64,000 bases of DNA from Chitinophaga ginsengisoli (GCF_003014595.1 NZ_PYGK01000012.1:62001-126000); one strand, 5' to 3'; positions 28,013 to 37,686 are shown, counted from the stretch's first letter. Notes: generated from the sequence alone by a model not told the origin. Translations and numbers: made by a program.

Positions 28013-28681
28013 ATGAGAAAGATCATTGTTTGCACATTTATGACGATGGATGGCGTATTACAGGCGCCGGGCGGACCGGAGGAAGATACTTCCGGCGGAT
28101 TCAAATGGGGCGGTTGGATGGCTTCTTATACGGACGATCTGACAGATAAAAAGCTGGGACAGATTATGTCCGGACCATTCGATCTCTTGCTGGGCAGGCG
28201 CACATATGAAATATTTGCTGCGTACTGGCCCTACCAGAATAGCGACCATCCGATCGCATCATTATTCAACCGTATCAGGAAGTATGTAGTAGCCAGTACA
28301 CCTGTCAATCTTTCCTGGGAAAATTCAGCGCAGATCACCGGCGATACGGTCAGTGAATTAAAAAAACTAAAAACACAGGATGGACCCGATCTATTGGTAC
28401 ACGGTAGTAGTGTGCTGATACAAACCCTGCTGGCCAATAACCTGATAGATGAATTACATATCTGGACATTTCCTATTACACTGGGTGAAGGAAGGAAGCT
28501 GTTTCAGCATGGTACACAAGCGGCTCAATGGAAAGTGACGGATACAGTGATAGCTACCACCGGCGCAATTATTGTCAGCTACGTGCCAAATGGAGATGTT
28601 AAACTGGGATCGTTTATATCGGGCGACCCAAGCGAAGCAGAGATAGCCAGAAGAGAGAAATTTGCCAAAGAATCTTATTGA
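28013..28681 (+). CDS. Dihydrofolate reductase-like (RibD C-terminal domain) family protein
   Basis: This 222-residue protein has the fold shared by dihydrofolate reductase and the RibD reductase domain. Marks are the N-terminal beta strand KIIVCTFMTMDGVLQAPGG, the nucleotide-binding stretch LLLGRRTYEIFAAYWPY near residue 60, LVHGSSVLIQTLL near residue 125 and the strand DELHIWTFPITLGEG. Stand-alone proteins of this type are probably NAD(P)H-dependent reductases of unknown substrate, not the folate enzyme itself. A gene-specific promoter precedes it, and it converges on the ppx/gppA gene. Confidence 0.85.
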   Translation: MRKIIVCTFMTMDGVLQAPGGPEEDTSGGFKWGGWMASYTDDLTDKKLGQIMSGPFDLLLGRRTYEIFAAYWPYQNSDHPIASLFNRIRKYVVASTPVNLSWENSAQITGDTVSELKKLKTQDGPDLLVHGSSVLIQTLLANNLIDELHIWTFPITLGEGRKLFQHGTQAAQWKVTDTVIATTGAIIVSYVPNGDVKLGSFISGDPSEAEIARREKFAKESY

Positions 28682-28689
28682 ATATCGGT

Positions 28690-28719
28690 ACCAGCAAAGC
28701 ACTATCCTGCTTTGCTGGT
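28690..28719. terminator. Bidirectional terminator between the DHFR-like and ppx/gppA genes
   Basis: ACCAGCAAAGCA (28690-28701) pairs perfectly with TGCTTTGCTGGT (28708-28719) over a six-base loop. The stop codon of the leftward gene (28702-28704) lies in the loop. Confidence 0.75.
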
Positions 28720-29625
28720 GATCTGCTCTTTGGTGGCATGTAATACGCCCATCTTCAGGTCATACATGGACAAGCTCAATGCATGCAGACCGATATTATC
28801 CAGGATATAATTGGTGAGTATAGCTGCTATCACGATCATATCCACACGCAAAGAGATCAGCCCTTTCATTTTCGTCCGCTCTTCATGCGTAGAAGTAAGC
28901 AGACGTTCCGCTAATTTTTCATACGCCTTAATATCAAGGCTCATGGACGCGATATCTCCGATATCTTCTCCATTATTCAGCAGTATCGCAAATGACTCAA
29001 ACGCGCCTGCTGAACCAATAAGCATTTCAGGCTTATATTGCATACAAGCAGCTTTTAAGTCGCCTAACGTTTTATCCAGTACTTCAATAATGGTATTACG
29101 CTCAGCATCGCTGATAGGATCAGCATGAAAGTATGCCTGCATTAAACGGGCAGCACCGATATCGTAACTCTTTTTCCAGATAAGACCATCTTCATTGCAG
29201 ATGATAAATTCCGTGCTACCGCCGCCTATATCCATGATCAGTGAGGTGCGTTGAATAATGCCCAATGCGCTTACTCCCTTAAAAATAAACGCAGCTTCTT
29301 CATCTCCTGTGATCAGCTGGATATCGATCCCCATGGCTTGCGCAGCATCAACAAATTCCTGCCCGTTTATAGCACTTCTGACGGCAGACGTTGCGACTGC
29401 TCTCACTACCTCCACCTGATGCTCATCTATAATACTTTTGAACGCTTTTAGTGTACGTATGCCTCTTTCAAAAGCCTCGGGAATGATCATGTTCTCGTTG
29501 ATGCGTCCCTGCCCCAGTAATACGGGTACAGTTGTCTTATAGAGGATCTTCGGATCTTTGTCGGCAAGATCTCCTATGATCAGGTGAAATGTATTTGTGC
29601 CAAGGTCTATAACTGCCGCTCTCAT
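28702..29625 (-). CDS. Ppx/GppA-family exopolyphosphatase/pppGpp phosphohydrolase
   Basis: This ASKHA-fold phosphatase has about 307 residues and acts on polyphosphate or pppGpp. The phosphate-binding motif MRAAVIDLGTNTFHLIIGDL opens the protein, RAVATSAVRSAING lies near residue 95, and the second phosphate motif LIMDIGGGSTEFII is near residue 140. It contains only the core Ppx/GppA domain, without the C-terminal HD domain of longer homologues, which is usual in Bacteroidota. The frame extends to 29655, but ATG 29625 gives the normal N-terminus. Confidence 0.93.
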   Translation of the reverse strand: MRAAVIDLGTNTFHLIIGDLADKDPKILYKTTVPVLLGQGRINENMIIPEAFERGIRTLKAFKSIIDEHQVEVVRAVATSAVRSAINGQEFVDAAQAMGIDIQLITGDEEAAFIFKGVSALGIIQRTSLIMDIGGGSTEFIICNEDGLIWKKSYDIGAARLMQAYFHADPISDAERNTIIEVLDKTLGDLKAACMQYKPEMLIGSAGAFESFAILLNNGEDIGDIASMSLDIKAYEKLAERLLTSTHEERTKMKGLISLRVDMIVIAAILTNYILDNIGLHALSLSMYDLKMGVLHATKEQITSKAG

Positions 29626-29816
29626 GGTATTGGTCGATTTCTGCAAAGCTATCAAATTAGCCGGATCTCTTCAATAACCGCGTCGCGTATTCTTTAAATC
29701 TTCCCGGCCATTTCTTAAACCGGTATTCAAATTAACTGTATTGCTTATTCTTAACCCGCTTTGGCCATATCGATTGCAAAAACTTTTTTTGGTTTTCCTG
29801 TAAAACAGTTTGACAT

Positions 29817-30373
29817 TTGCATTTGGAATCAGTCCCCGTTATTGTCGAGGACCTCCAAAATGACCAACTTGCTTCTTCACAATTTTTCCAGCTACGTTCT
29901 ATTAAGATAATCTGTCTGGATGCTATCAAGGAATACGGGAGTGCTTTAAGCGATAAAAACCATCATTACAAACTGTCATTGTGCAAGTGCTTCTATATTT
30001 TTAACATGTTATACCTATTTAACCGAAATCAGCTACGATACGCGTTGAAATATGTATTGACGGGAGCTTCGGAGGTTCTATCCACCAACGAAGGCGAAGC
30101 CAACTGCAATACATATTGAAACAGCTATTGGAGGAAATGCTGTCCACTAACCAACCTTACTTTAATGCATGCTATACGTTTACTTTTTTGCATTTCGCGG
30201 GGTGTTCTATAAAGATCGTAAGCGCCTACTACGCTGGTCTTCCCACTACCGTTATTCTTACAACTAACGGCGTACACTTACTGTTTATTTCGTTAACACC
30301 TGGCGAGATGAACTATCTGAAGTCAGTCATTAAAGCCAATATGACTGGCCTGTACCGGAAGTGTACGACATAG
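29817..30373 (+). CDS. Possible pair of overlapping small ORFs, or one frameshifted gene (doubtful)
   Basis: A frame of 100 codons (29817-30119) ends in a TGA that overlaps the TTG of a second frame of 85 codons (30116-30373). The second reading contains a plausible fold-like stretch (FAGCSIKIVSAYYAGLP and TTNGVHLLFISLTPGEM). A single base shift would join them into one protein of about 185 residues. I do not recognise either part. Weak starts and the lack of a promoter make this a low-confidence call; a stem-loop at 30406-30437 follows. Confidence 0.25.
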
Positions 30374-30405
30374 TAACCATTTAACCGTTTTCTATAACCC
30401 TTAGT

Positions 30406-30437
30406 AAGAGTGTTTCGGTTCCCGGGCACTCTTTTTC
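30406..30437 (+). terminator. Possible weak terminator
   Basis: AAGAGTG (30406-30412) pairs with CACTCTT (30427-30433) and runs into a short T-stretch, 33 bases after the doubtful small ORFs. The stem is only seven base pairs long. Confidence 0.4.
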
Positions 30438-30758
30438 TTGCTCAGCCTGACGGCATTTCCTTCGCAGGAAAACCGGGCTGATGAAGCCTGAAGACTCACC
30501 ACAGCATTGAGAAACAATGCCGCCTATATGTTTATTATCCTGACCAATTATTTATCGTATTTCTGACCTTTTTTCATTAACTTTAATACAAACCTAATTA
30601 CTCCGAATACCCCAAAACGTTAGTTCTAGTCTTTCCTTTTCCGGATACCCTGCATACAGCCTTTTCCTTAACGAATACTCTACTTCAGGACGGAGCGTGC
30701 CCACCAGTAATTAATGGCCAACCGACATTATTTTTGTTCATCGTTTAACTCCTTAGCT

Positions 30759-32639
30759 ATGCGAACACTATTTTTACTCACATTTCTAACCATTTACAGC
30801 AATTTTATCTATCCACAAACCTGCAGCACACCCTACCGTATTGTAGTCCTGGGTTCTTCTACGGCTGCCGGTATGGGCGCCACGCCCAATCACAGCTGGG
30901 TCTACCTTTATACGCAATATCTCAAAGGCATCAACACGGGTTACCAGGTATATAACCTGGCAGTAGGCGGTTATACGACCTACGATATTAATCCGACCGG
31001 CTATGTTCCACCACCAGACCGCCCATCTCCTGATACAGCCCACAACATCACGAAAGCGCTATCCTTGCAGCCTGATGCTATTATCATCAATCTGCCTACC
31101 AACGACGTTGGCCGGGGATATACCATTGCAGAGCAGCAAGCCAACTACCAACGCGTTATCAGTTTAGCTACTGCACAAAATGTGAAAGTCTGGGTATGCT
31201 CCACGCAACCACGTAACGATTATTCAGCACAGATGGTTGCCAATCTCAAGACAATGCGTGACTGGACCTTTTCCTACTTCGGCGACAAGTCCATCGATTT
31301 CTGGACAGGCATGAACCAACCTAATGATTCTATCAAGTGGGCGTACAGTTATGGCGATGGCATTCACTTCAATGACTCCGGCCACTATGTATTATACACC
31401 CGGGCAGTTGCCCGAAACATTCCGCAGGCGCTCTGTAACGGTAATCCGCCGCCACCAACCGTACCCGTCGTACTGAACAGCTTTACTGTTACAAACAGCA
31501 CCAATAAACTACAGCTGAACTGGAGTACCGCTTATGAAAAGAATGTAAAGCGTTTCCTGGTGCAACGAAGTACAGACTCAGTGAACTTCAGTGCCCTGGC
31601 TACAGTTACTGCTACAGGCAATGACAGTACCGCTCGCTCATATACTTATCTGGATACCGTGCTCCGCAAGGTGAAACAGCTCTACAGGCTGGACGTTATC
31701 GTAGCAGATACGCATTATATCTACAGCAGCATTAAGTCCGGCATACCGGATACGGCTTACGGCGCCAACACTTACTTCAACATTACCAATCTCCAGGTAC
31801 AACCAAATAAAGATAAACTGCAGATACTATGGTATAGTAACAACGAAAAGAGCACCAAACAGTTTATCATAGAACACAGCAGCGACTCGCTGCACTGGAA
31901 CACGGTAGGTACGCTGGCTGCGGCAGGCAACTATTCCGGTTCCCGCTTCTACAATTTCACAGATACCACCACCTATTACCGCCTGCAATATTACCGGCTG
32001 AACATGGTCACTACTACCAACCTTCATTTCTTCAGCGCTGTGGTGAAAGGCATGCCTGATACTATGTATACGCAGCCATTCCGGATCGCTACTTTTACAG
32101 TCACCTTGCAGCAGTCTAAAGCACAACTCAACTGGACCACAAGCGCAGAAAAGAACACGATGAACTTTAGTATTGAACGCAGCAGAGATACGCTGACATG
32201 GCTCGCCATCGGCACTGTCAACGCAGCCGGCAATTCTACCACTACCCGCTCCTACAGCTTCCGGGATACAGCTACACAAACGGGTACCGTTTATTACCGA
32301 CTCAACATGCTGACACACGATAACAGGCGCTTCTTCAGTAAAGTCGTGAAATTCACTTTCCCGGCGGCGCGTATTAAATCTTCCCCGCAGGCGCCGGTTG
32401 TCTCTGATGCAAAGGACGGCCTACTGCTGGCACCTAATCCCATACAGGAAAGCACGCAACTGCTTGGCTTGTCTCCGGGTAATCATGCCGTCAGGATCTT
32501 TGACTTTTCCGGCCGGGAGATCTATTTTAATCCGCAATTCCAGCAAGGTAAAAAAATAGATGCCCACCACTGGACAAGAGGTGTGTATATAGTAGTAGTA
32601 GATGAGGGGAAATACCGGTTGAAAGTAGTGAAGCAATAA
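30759..32639 (+). CDS. Secreted SGNH/GDSL hydrolase with T9SS sorting domain
   Basis: This exported esterase-like enzyme has about 626 residues. A signal peptide (MRTLFLLTFLTIYSNFIYPQ) is followed by an SGNH domain (about 20-230). Block I reads VVLGSSTAAGMGA with the nucleophile Ser near position 33-34, block III contains NLPTND, and block V reads DGIHFNDSGH with the Asp-x-x-His pair. Three beta-sandwich repeats follow (about 240-345, 350-450 and 455-550, each with LNWSTAYEKN-like and YYRLN-like phrases). A type IX sorting domain (LLLAPNPIQESTQLL to the end) targets it to the surface or medium. ATG 30714 upstream is possible, but 30759 starts the signal peptide properly. Family members deacetylate carbohydrates or cleave lipids. 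Confidence 0.88.
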   Translation: MRTLFLLTFLTIYSNFIYPQTCSTPYRIVVLGSSTAAGMGATPNHSWVYLYTQYLKGINTGYQVYNLAVGGYTTYDINPTGYVPPPDRPSPDTAHNITKALSLQPDAIIINLPTNDVGRGYTIAEQQANYQRVISLATAQNVKVWVCSTQPRNDYSAQMVANLKTMRDWTFSYFGDKSIDFWTGMNQPNDSIKWAYSYGDGIHFNDSGHYVLYTRAVARNIPQALCNGNPPPPTVPVVLNSFTVTNSTNKLQLNWSTAYEKNVKRFLVQRSTDSVNFSALATVTATGNDSTARSYTYLDTVLRKVKQLYRLDVIVADTHYIYSSIKSGIPDTAYGANTYFNITNLQVQPNKDKLQILWYSNNEKSTKQFIIEHSSDSLHWNTVGTLAAAGNYSGSRFYNFTDTTTYYRLQYYRLNMVTTTNLHFFSAVVKGMPDTMYTQPFRIATFTVTLQQSKAQLNWTTSAEKNTMNFSIERSRDTLTWLAIGTVNAAGNSTTTRSYSFRDTATQTGTVYYRLNMLTHDNRRFFSKVVKFTFPAARIKSSPQAPVVSDAKDGLLLAPNPIQESTQLLGLSPGNHAVRIFDFSGREIYFNPQFQQGKKIDAHHWTRGVYIVVVDEGKYRLKVVKQ

Positions 32640-32686
32640 TTAAAAGTGATTATAATCTTCCTTTCTGATTATTATGTCCATGTCCG

Positions 32687-32721
32687 GGAGAGGCGTTCGG
32701 GATGAACGCCTCTCCTTTTTT
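32687..32721 (+). terminator. Strong intrinsic terminator of the GDSL hydrolase gene
   Basis: GGAGAGGCGTTC pairs perfectly with GAACGCCTCTCC over a five-base loop and is followed by six T residues. Confidence 0.92.
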
Positions 32722-32858
32722 GCGGCGCGGCATAGTATACTTTACCCCTCCTGTCATTCTCTCGCTGGTATATACTCAATTGGAAGATTAATTTGTTGAA
32801 ATCTGATAAAATCAGCCTATTTTATATCCCGTATCCTAACGTTACCATGCTTTACCTA

Positions 32859-34367
32859 ATGAGAAAGTACACTTTTCACTTTATCCTTGCCTTCATCTTC
32901 TTGTCTTGTAAACAAACTTCAAAGCAGGAGAATGCGTTCGCCTCAGCTGCATTTACATCCCTGGCTAAATACCCGGCCAAAGCGCTTCAGGGTGACTTTG
33001 ATCTGCTGGTTAGCAGTCTGAAAGAGGGACATACCGGCATATACTGTTATACTACCGCCCAATCGTTTGACAGCCTGGTGGCTGCTCAGCGGGCGATGAT
33101 ACAGGATAGTATGAACGGATTCCAGTTCTATAACATCGTCTCCCCGATAGTAGCTGCTACCAAAGAAGATCACTGCGACATCAATCTGTCTGATGAGCTG
33201 AAAGGTTTTCTGCGGCAACAAGGAAAGTTTATGCCTCTGTCTGTACTCAATTCCGGTGATGATACTTTTATATTAAATGATACTATCTCGGGGCAGTCTT
33301 TCAAGGGAGCCCGTATCATAGCCATCAACGGAATGCCTATTCAGGCCATCAAAGAAAAGATCTATCGGACGTTTGGATCAGACGGTGATATTCTAAGTTC
33401 AAAGATCGCCTTCCTGGAAGGGATAAAATTGGCAATTGAATATGCGAAAGTGATTGGGCAGCCGGAAAGCTTTGACATGACGGTAATGAATCCTTCAAAC
33501 GGCAGTCAGCAAACAGTTTCAGTGAAGTCTGTAACATTCGATGCGCTGAAGACTATTGAAACGAGAGTGGATAGCACCTATCATACAGATACAAATAAGC
33601 CACCCGCATCATTTGAGTATCTTGACGGCAATACTGCGCGGTTGACCTTTAATACTTTCAGCAACAGCAGATTTCGCAAGCAGCATATGAATTTCCAGGA
33701 GTTTACAGACTCCTGTTTTAATGTCCTGTTAAAAGATAAACCAGAGATCCTGATCATCGATATGCGCGAAAATGGCGGTGGCTCTGAAGGGAATGAGGAT
33801 TATCTCTTTTCCTGGCTCACAGATCAGCCGTATATCAAATACGATAGTGTAGAACTATCCAGGTTTGAATTCAGTTTCATCAATCATACAGATTATGCTG
33901 CAGATAGCGACCGGATAGCATTATATAAGGAGCTTCGTGAAGAAAACGAATTGACTGGTCATGGAAAAATACTCCGCAAGAAAGGGATCTATACTCCTAC
34001 ACCGCCAAGAGCCCATCCTTTCAAAGGCTTCCTGTATATCCTTACGAGTGGCTGGACCTATTCCGGTGGAGCAGAATTCTGTAGTCTCGTACGCGAACAT
34101 ACGAACGCAGTCTTTGTCGGACAGGAAACCGGTGGCGGCTATTATGGCAATACCAGCGGCACTATGCTGGAGCTGACATTGCCGGTTACAAAGCTCAGCA
34201 TCTCCATTCCTATACTTAAATTTAACCTGGCTGTACATAAGGGTATTCCCGGGCATGGTGTCATCCCGGACTTTGAAGTCAAGCCTTCATTTGAATCTTT
34301 TAGCAAAGGAATTGATCAGGAATTAGACAAGGCGCTTTCTGTAACACCTGCAGTAGAAGCCAGATGA
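32859..34367 (+). CDS. S41-family (C-terminal processing-type) peptidase lipoprotein
   Basis: This envelope serine peptidase has about 502 residues. The lipoprotein signal peptide MRKYTFHFILAFIFLSC puts the lipidated Cys at residue 17; the in-frame ATG at 32793 lies upstream of this signal and is less likely. A PDZ-like segment (about 110-200, ARIIAINGMPIQAIKEKI) precedes the tail-specific protease core: LIIDMRENGGGSEGN near residue 300, and TSGWTYSGGAEF, where Ser402 is the expected nucleophile, then GQETGGGYYGNTSG. Chitinophaga-like genomes carry many such S41 proteins, and the substrates are unknown. It converges with the next gene across a seven-base gap. Confidence 0.9.
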   Translation: MRKYTFHFILAFIFLSCKQTSKQENAFASAAFTSLAKYPAKALQGDFDLLVSSLKEGHTGIYCYTTAQSFDSLVAAQRAMIQDSMNGFQFYNIVSPIVAATKEDHCDINLSDELKGFLRQQGKFMPLSVLNSGDDTFILNDTISGQSFKGARIIAINGMPIQAIKEKIYRTFGSDGDILSSKIAFLEGIKLAIEYAKVIGQPESFDMTVMNPSNGSQQTVSVKSVTFDALKTIETRVDSTYHTDTNKPPASFEYLDGNTARLTFNTFSNSRFRKQHMNFQEFTDSCFNVLLKDKPEILIIDMRENGGGSEGNEDYLFSWLTDQPYIKYDSVELSRFEFSFINHTDYAADSDRIALYKELREENELTGHGKILRKKGIYTPTPPRAHPFKGFLYILTSGWTYSGGAEFCSLVREHTNAVFVGQETGGGYYGNTSGTMLELTLPVTKLSISIPILKFNLAVHKGIPGHGVIPDFEVKPSFESFSKGIDQELDKALSVTPAVEAR

Positions 34368-34374
34368 ATTTTTA

Positions 34375-35136
34375 TCAATCCGCTATGGTAGCAGGTTGAG
34401 ATAAAATCTCCTTCTCTCCTTTGTAAATGGTCAGCTCCGCGGGTGCATCATCATATTTCCCACCGAGAACTGTAACGGAACAGTTATACACGTAGCCGTT
34501 GGTTTTGAATTCATATCGGTGGTTACCACCGCTACCTTCAGGTATATATTGGCCGTTCTCTATGATGAGGTCAGGTTTATCGCTCTGTTTATTTTTCAGC
34601 CCCCAGGAAGCGTAGCGGTAATTTCCATTACCCATATCATCGATCCTGATCCTGAACTTACCTGTTTCCAGCAGGGCGACAGGCCGTTTGAATTCTTTCA
34701 GGGACGAGTGTACCAGGCTCCTTTCCTTTTCTACCAGGAGGGCTCTTTTTTTGCTTTCAACAGCTGACTGATAATTCACCGCTATCAGCTTGCCTTCTTC
34801 ATTCAGCCATAACTGTCCGTGACGCAACATCAATCCGCGCCATCCCATTTTAGACCAGTCTTTATCGGGAGCAGAGGTGGTGATCATCTCAACCAATGTG
34901 TCATTGAAGATCTCATTATACCTGTTTAAAAACTCCTGTTTATTTTTTATCGCCGGAAGCGGGTATTCCCTTCTTAAAGGGAAAACGATCTTCTTAGATA
35001 AGGCTACTTTATCCTGTTGTTTTACACAGGTAATGAAATCGGAAATAACCTTTTGGTATTCATCATTTTCATCCTGACTAAAAGCAGGAAGAAAAGATAA
35101 CGTTAACAACAGTATGGCAATGAATGACTTTTTCAT
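34375..35136 (-). CDS. Exported hypothetical protein
   Basis: This 253-residue protein has a clear signal peptide (MKKSFIAILLLTLSFLPAFS, cut before QDEN). The N-terminal half is helical (YQKVISDFITCVKQQDKVALSKKI) and resembles the SnoaL/NTF2-like cap seen in other Bacteroidota hypothetical proteins. The second half looks like beta strands (FRIRIDDMGNGNYRYASW, HRYEFKTNGYVYNCSVTVLG). I do not recognise a family. It is a single gene with its own -7 element at 35161-35168. Confidence 0.75.
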   Translation of the reverse strand: MKKSFIAILLLTLSFLPAFSQDENDEYQKVISDFITCVKQQDKVALSKKIVFPLRREYPLPAIKNKQEFLNRYNEIFNDTLVEMITTSAPDKDWSKMGWRGLMLRHGQLWLNEEGKLIAVNYQSAVESKKRALLVEKERSLVHSSLKEFKRPVALLETGKFRIRIDDMGNGNYRYASWGLKNKQSDKPDLIIENGQYIPEGSGGNHRYEFKTNGYVYNCSVTVLGGKYDDAPAELTIYKGEKEILSQPATIAD

Positions 35137-35579
35137 AATTTAATTAAGCACGTTTAACTGCAAAGATACCAAAACGCTAATGTCTTTACACCGCGGATAT
35201 TTCTTTCTATTTTATGGCCCCAAAGTCCCTGTAATGCGCATCGAAGCTTAGGGATGGTATGAAACAGCCTTTTAAAAGACGAATAAGAAATTGTACGGCT
35301 ATTCAAAGAAGAAGGCCTGGGATAGTTTGTCGTAGCTTGGCGATATTGTCTGATTAAGTCCAACTTAAGTCCTATACAACTCCTATTGAAGTTTAGTGAT
35401 AACAGTTCTTTAAAGGCTGATTATAAGTGCATTACAATACCCTATAGGGATATACAGGTGTACTTTTAATACCCTCATTATGCACGGAAAGAATAAAAGA
35501 ATATCGCTGACAATAGACTAACTATCAACTTGTTAAAATGCAGGTTTTTCTGTAAATTGAAGAATAAACGATTACATCC
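35137..35579. other. Intergenic region between divergent genes
   Basis: About 440 bases between the exported hypothetical (leftward) and the DUF6266-like gene (rightward). It holds the promoter element at 35161-35168 on the minus strand. No small gene, RNA or repeat was recognised. The sequence is AT-rich near both ends. Confidence 0.6.
35161..35168 (-). promoter_or_regulatory. Promoter -7 element of the exported hypothetical gene
   Basis: On the minus strand the bases read TATCTTTG, a perfect TAnnTTTG match 25 bases before the start codon. A matching -33 TTG was not seen. Confidence 0.5.
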
Positions 35580-36554
35580 ATGGCCCAAAACCGAAATATT
35601 ATTACACAGGGACTCTCCGGCCACGTCGGAGATCTCATCTTTTACGAACGGAACGGCAAGAAATTCTGCCGTAAAATGCCCGAGTATGGCCCGGACAGTA
35701 TGTCTGTCGCCAGTAAACAAAGTAGCCGCGAGTTCGCCAAGGCCAGTAAGGCCGCAAAATCGATCCGTGCTGCGCTGAATGGTATCTGGCAGCCGGCGAA
35801 AGACGAAACGACCGTATACAGGCTAAATAAGGCCGTTTATGCGGCTTTGAGGGAAGACACCCTGCATACCCGTGGTAAACGTGTATTCAGTCCCGCTGCC
35901 TTACATCAGCATCTCAAAGATTTCCGCTATAACAAAAAGGCCGTCATGACCATTGGCGGCATTGATACCATACGTCAGGAGGACGGCAGCATTAAGGTAC
36001 AGCTGCCCGTTAACTGGCAACACTGGCTGAAACCTCCTAAGGATGCACGTTATATACAGCTTCAGGCAGTATCGCTGGACATGGATCTTGAACAGAATAG
36101 CTGCCTTGGCACCACGACCGCAGCGAGTTGCGTCCGGCTGGGAGAAAGAGAGCATTCCCTGATGTTACCTGTTGTACCTGTCAGGGCCACGGCTACGATC
36201 GTTCTTTTACAGATCCGCTTCCTGCATACTGATACAGGTATTCAATCCACCGGCACCGCCAGTAGCGAGCAGGCATTTGTGACAGCAGTGCTGGAGCCGG
36301 TATTACCATTGATAGAAAAGGCCAAAGATCCGCAGCAGCCAGCCAAAACACCCCGGATTGCGAAGAAAAGCCGCTCCGCAGCGGATATGCTGTATGCTGT
36401 CAACCAGGAAGGCAGATCAACTACACATTTTAGCGGGGAAGCAATCAGCGAACGGTCAATCCCGAAAAAATCGATCCTCATTGCAGATGTGCCGGAAAAA
36501 AGCCCTCCGCTAACGGTCTTCCATCAGTATGACTGTGACCAGTTTCTGGTCTGA
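35580..36554 (+). CDS. Hypothetical protein, DUF6266-like N-terminus
   Basis: This 324-residue protein has no signal peptide or membrane segment. Its start (GLSGHVGDLIFYERNGKKFCRKMP) and the SVASKQSSREFAKASKAAKSIRAAL helix resemble DUF6266-type proteins of Bacteroidota, which look like DNA-phage or matrix-type small proteins of unknown role. The centre is beta-rich (VQLPVNWQHWLKPPKDARYIQLQ in pieces). The last 80 residues are basic and disordered (KTPRIAKKSRSAADML). The assignment is by memory of the family pattern only, so function stays unknown. Confidence 0.6.
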   Translation: MAQNRNIITQGLSGHVGDLIFYERNGKKFCRKMPEYGPDSMSVASKQSSREFAKASKAAKSIRAALNGIWQPAKDETTVYRLNKAVYAALREDTLHTRGKRVFSPAALHQHLKDFRYNKKAVMTIGGIDTIRQEDGSIKVQLPVNWQHWLKPPKDARYIQLQAVSLDMDLEQNSCLGTTTAASCVRLGEREHSLMLPVVPVRATATIVLLQIRFLHTDTGIQSTGTASSEQAFVTAVLEPVLPLIEKAKDPQQPAKTPRIAKKSRSAADMLYAVNQEGRSTTHFSGEAISERSIPKKSILIADVPEKSPPLTVFHQYDCDQFLV

Positions 36555-36639
36555 TCAACTCATATTTTACTTTGACGATACTTACTGATTGTTACATGGC
36601 GTAGCAATCCGGGAATGTTATGACATGCACTAATAAGTA

Positions 36640-36662
36640 AAGCCGCCCATAGAGCGGCCTTA
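36640..36662 (+). terminator. Probable terminator of the DUF6266-like gene
   Basis: AAGCCGC (36640-36646) can pair with GCGGCCTT (about 36654-36661) with one bulged base. A T-rich stretch follows five bases later. Confidence 0.45.
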
Positions 36663-36789
36663 CAATCTTTTTGTGACCCCACCGAAAGTATTAGATTCCC
36701 CGGTATCCGCTATAACAGCGGTTTTAATATTCCCATAACATGGTCCCGAATATGCAAGTTAACAACATCGCACCCCCATAATACATCTG

Positions 36790-37686
36790 CTACTTCTTTT
36801 GCATCTCATTCTTTACCGTTCTTACCACCAACCTTGTAATATTGCCGGCTCTTGGCTTCATATCATCCTTCACAGAAGATCTCAGTAACAATCCTGTTTT
36901 AACATCCACAGTGATCGTTCCCTTCCTGGAATAAGATGCCTGGATATCGTTGTTGATAGAAGTAGCAGATGACACAGCGATCTCCATCTCATTCGCTTCT
37001 TCAGACTTCACAATATACTCTGCTCTTAATGGTCCTACGTGGTGATTATCATCTTTGTACCATTTGTCTCCTACCGCTACCTCTTCTTCCGGGACATAAG
37101 AGAAGGCGCCGTCAAAGATCTTCCTGATCTCTTCATTATTAACAGTACCCCTGGTTGCCTTACCGAAGCTCTGTGCAACAGCTTGATTTTGTTCTTCCAT
37201 ACCGTCGAGCGCAATGTTGATCAGGGAATCTACGCCGGTTACCTCGTCTACTCTCCAATCAGGGTTGATGTAAACAGTAAATGATTTCCCCAGCATCCCC
37301 TCGCCCAGTTTACGCAGCTGGTCATTCTTCGTGTGTAACTCATCGCCTACGCTCTTTACGACGAACTCTTTGAAATCGTCCGAGTTAAAGCCGGTAAGGT
37401 CATGCGTAAACAGGTGTTCTGTCCGCTGGTTGATCTTCATGTAAGTAGCCCTGATCATCAGCTTTCCCTGCGCTGTCTTCCCTACTACCCGCAGGACCCA
37501 GCTGGTCGAAAAACTCTGATTAATGGCACGTACACCGTCATCATGAATGTCGGAAATGGTAGTATTCTTGAAAATGTATTGCTCTCCTGGAGTCAATACC
37601 GGGATAATTGCCCTCTTTACCTGTGCAGATAAGATTGATGAAAAGAAGATAAGGCCCGTCAACAGGACAGTACTCTTAGTGGTCAT
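36790..37686 (-). CDS. Exported hypothetical protein (DUF6263-like)
   Basis: This 298-residue secreted protein has a signal peptide (MTTKSTVLLTGLIFFSSILSA, cut before QVKR). The body is a beta-rich fold with phrases ILTPGEQYIFKNTT-like, GKLMIRATYMKIN, GKSFTVYINPDWRVDEVTGVD and SRKGTITVDVKTGLLLRS, the last being a common ending of DUF6263 family members in Bacteroidota. No catalytic motif is evident. It stands alone with its own -7 element at 37712-37719. Confidence 0.65.
   Translation of the reverse strand: MTTKSTVLLTGLIFFSSILSAQVKRAIIPVLTPGEQYIFKNTTISDIHDDGVRAINQSFSTSWVLRVVGKTAQGKLMIRATYMKINQRTEHLFTHDLTGFNSDDFKEFVVKSVGDELHTKNDQLRKLGEGMLGKSFTVYINPDWRVDEVTGVDSLINIALDGMEEQNQAVAQSFGKATRGTVNNEEIRKIFDGAFSYVPEEEVAVGDKWYKDDNHHVGPLRAEYIVKSEEANEMEIAVSSATSINNDIQASYSRKGTITVDVKTGLLLRSSVKDDMKPRAGNITRLVVRTVKNEMQKK

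Larger units (their letters stand above)
29626..30758. other. Gene-poor interval of about 1.1 kb
   Basis: No recognisable gene lies here. Two rightward TTG-initiated open frames overlap end to start (29817-30119 and 30116-30373). Neither looks like a known protein, and neither has a good start or ribosome-binding site. The second half (30440-30710) holds short inverted stretches but no clear RNA gene. The promoter of the GDSL hydrolase gene must lie in the last 100-150 bases, though no perfect -7 motif was found. Confidence 0.5.

Noticed and set aside
30405..30440. tRNA-like TpsiC-type sequence GGTTCCCGG
   Set aside because: No acceptor or anticodon arms can be built around it; it lies in the loop of a short hairpin.
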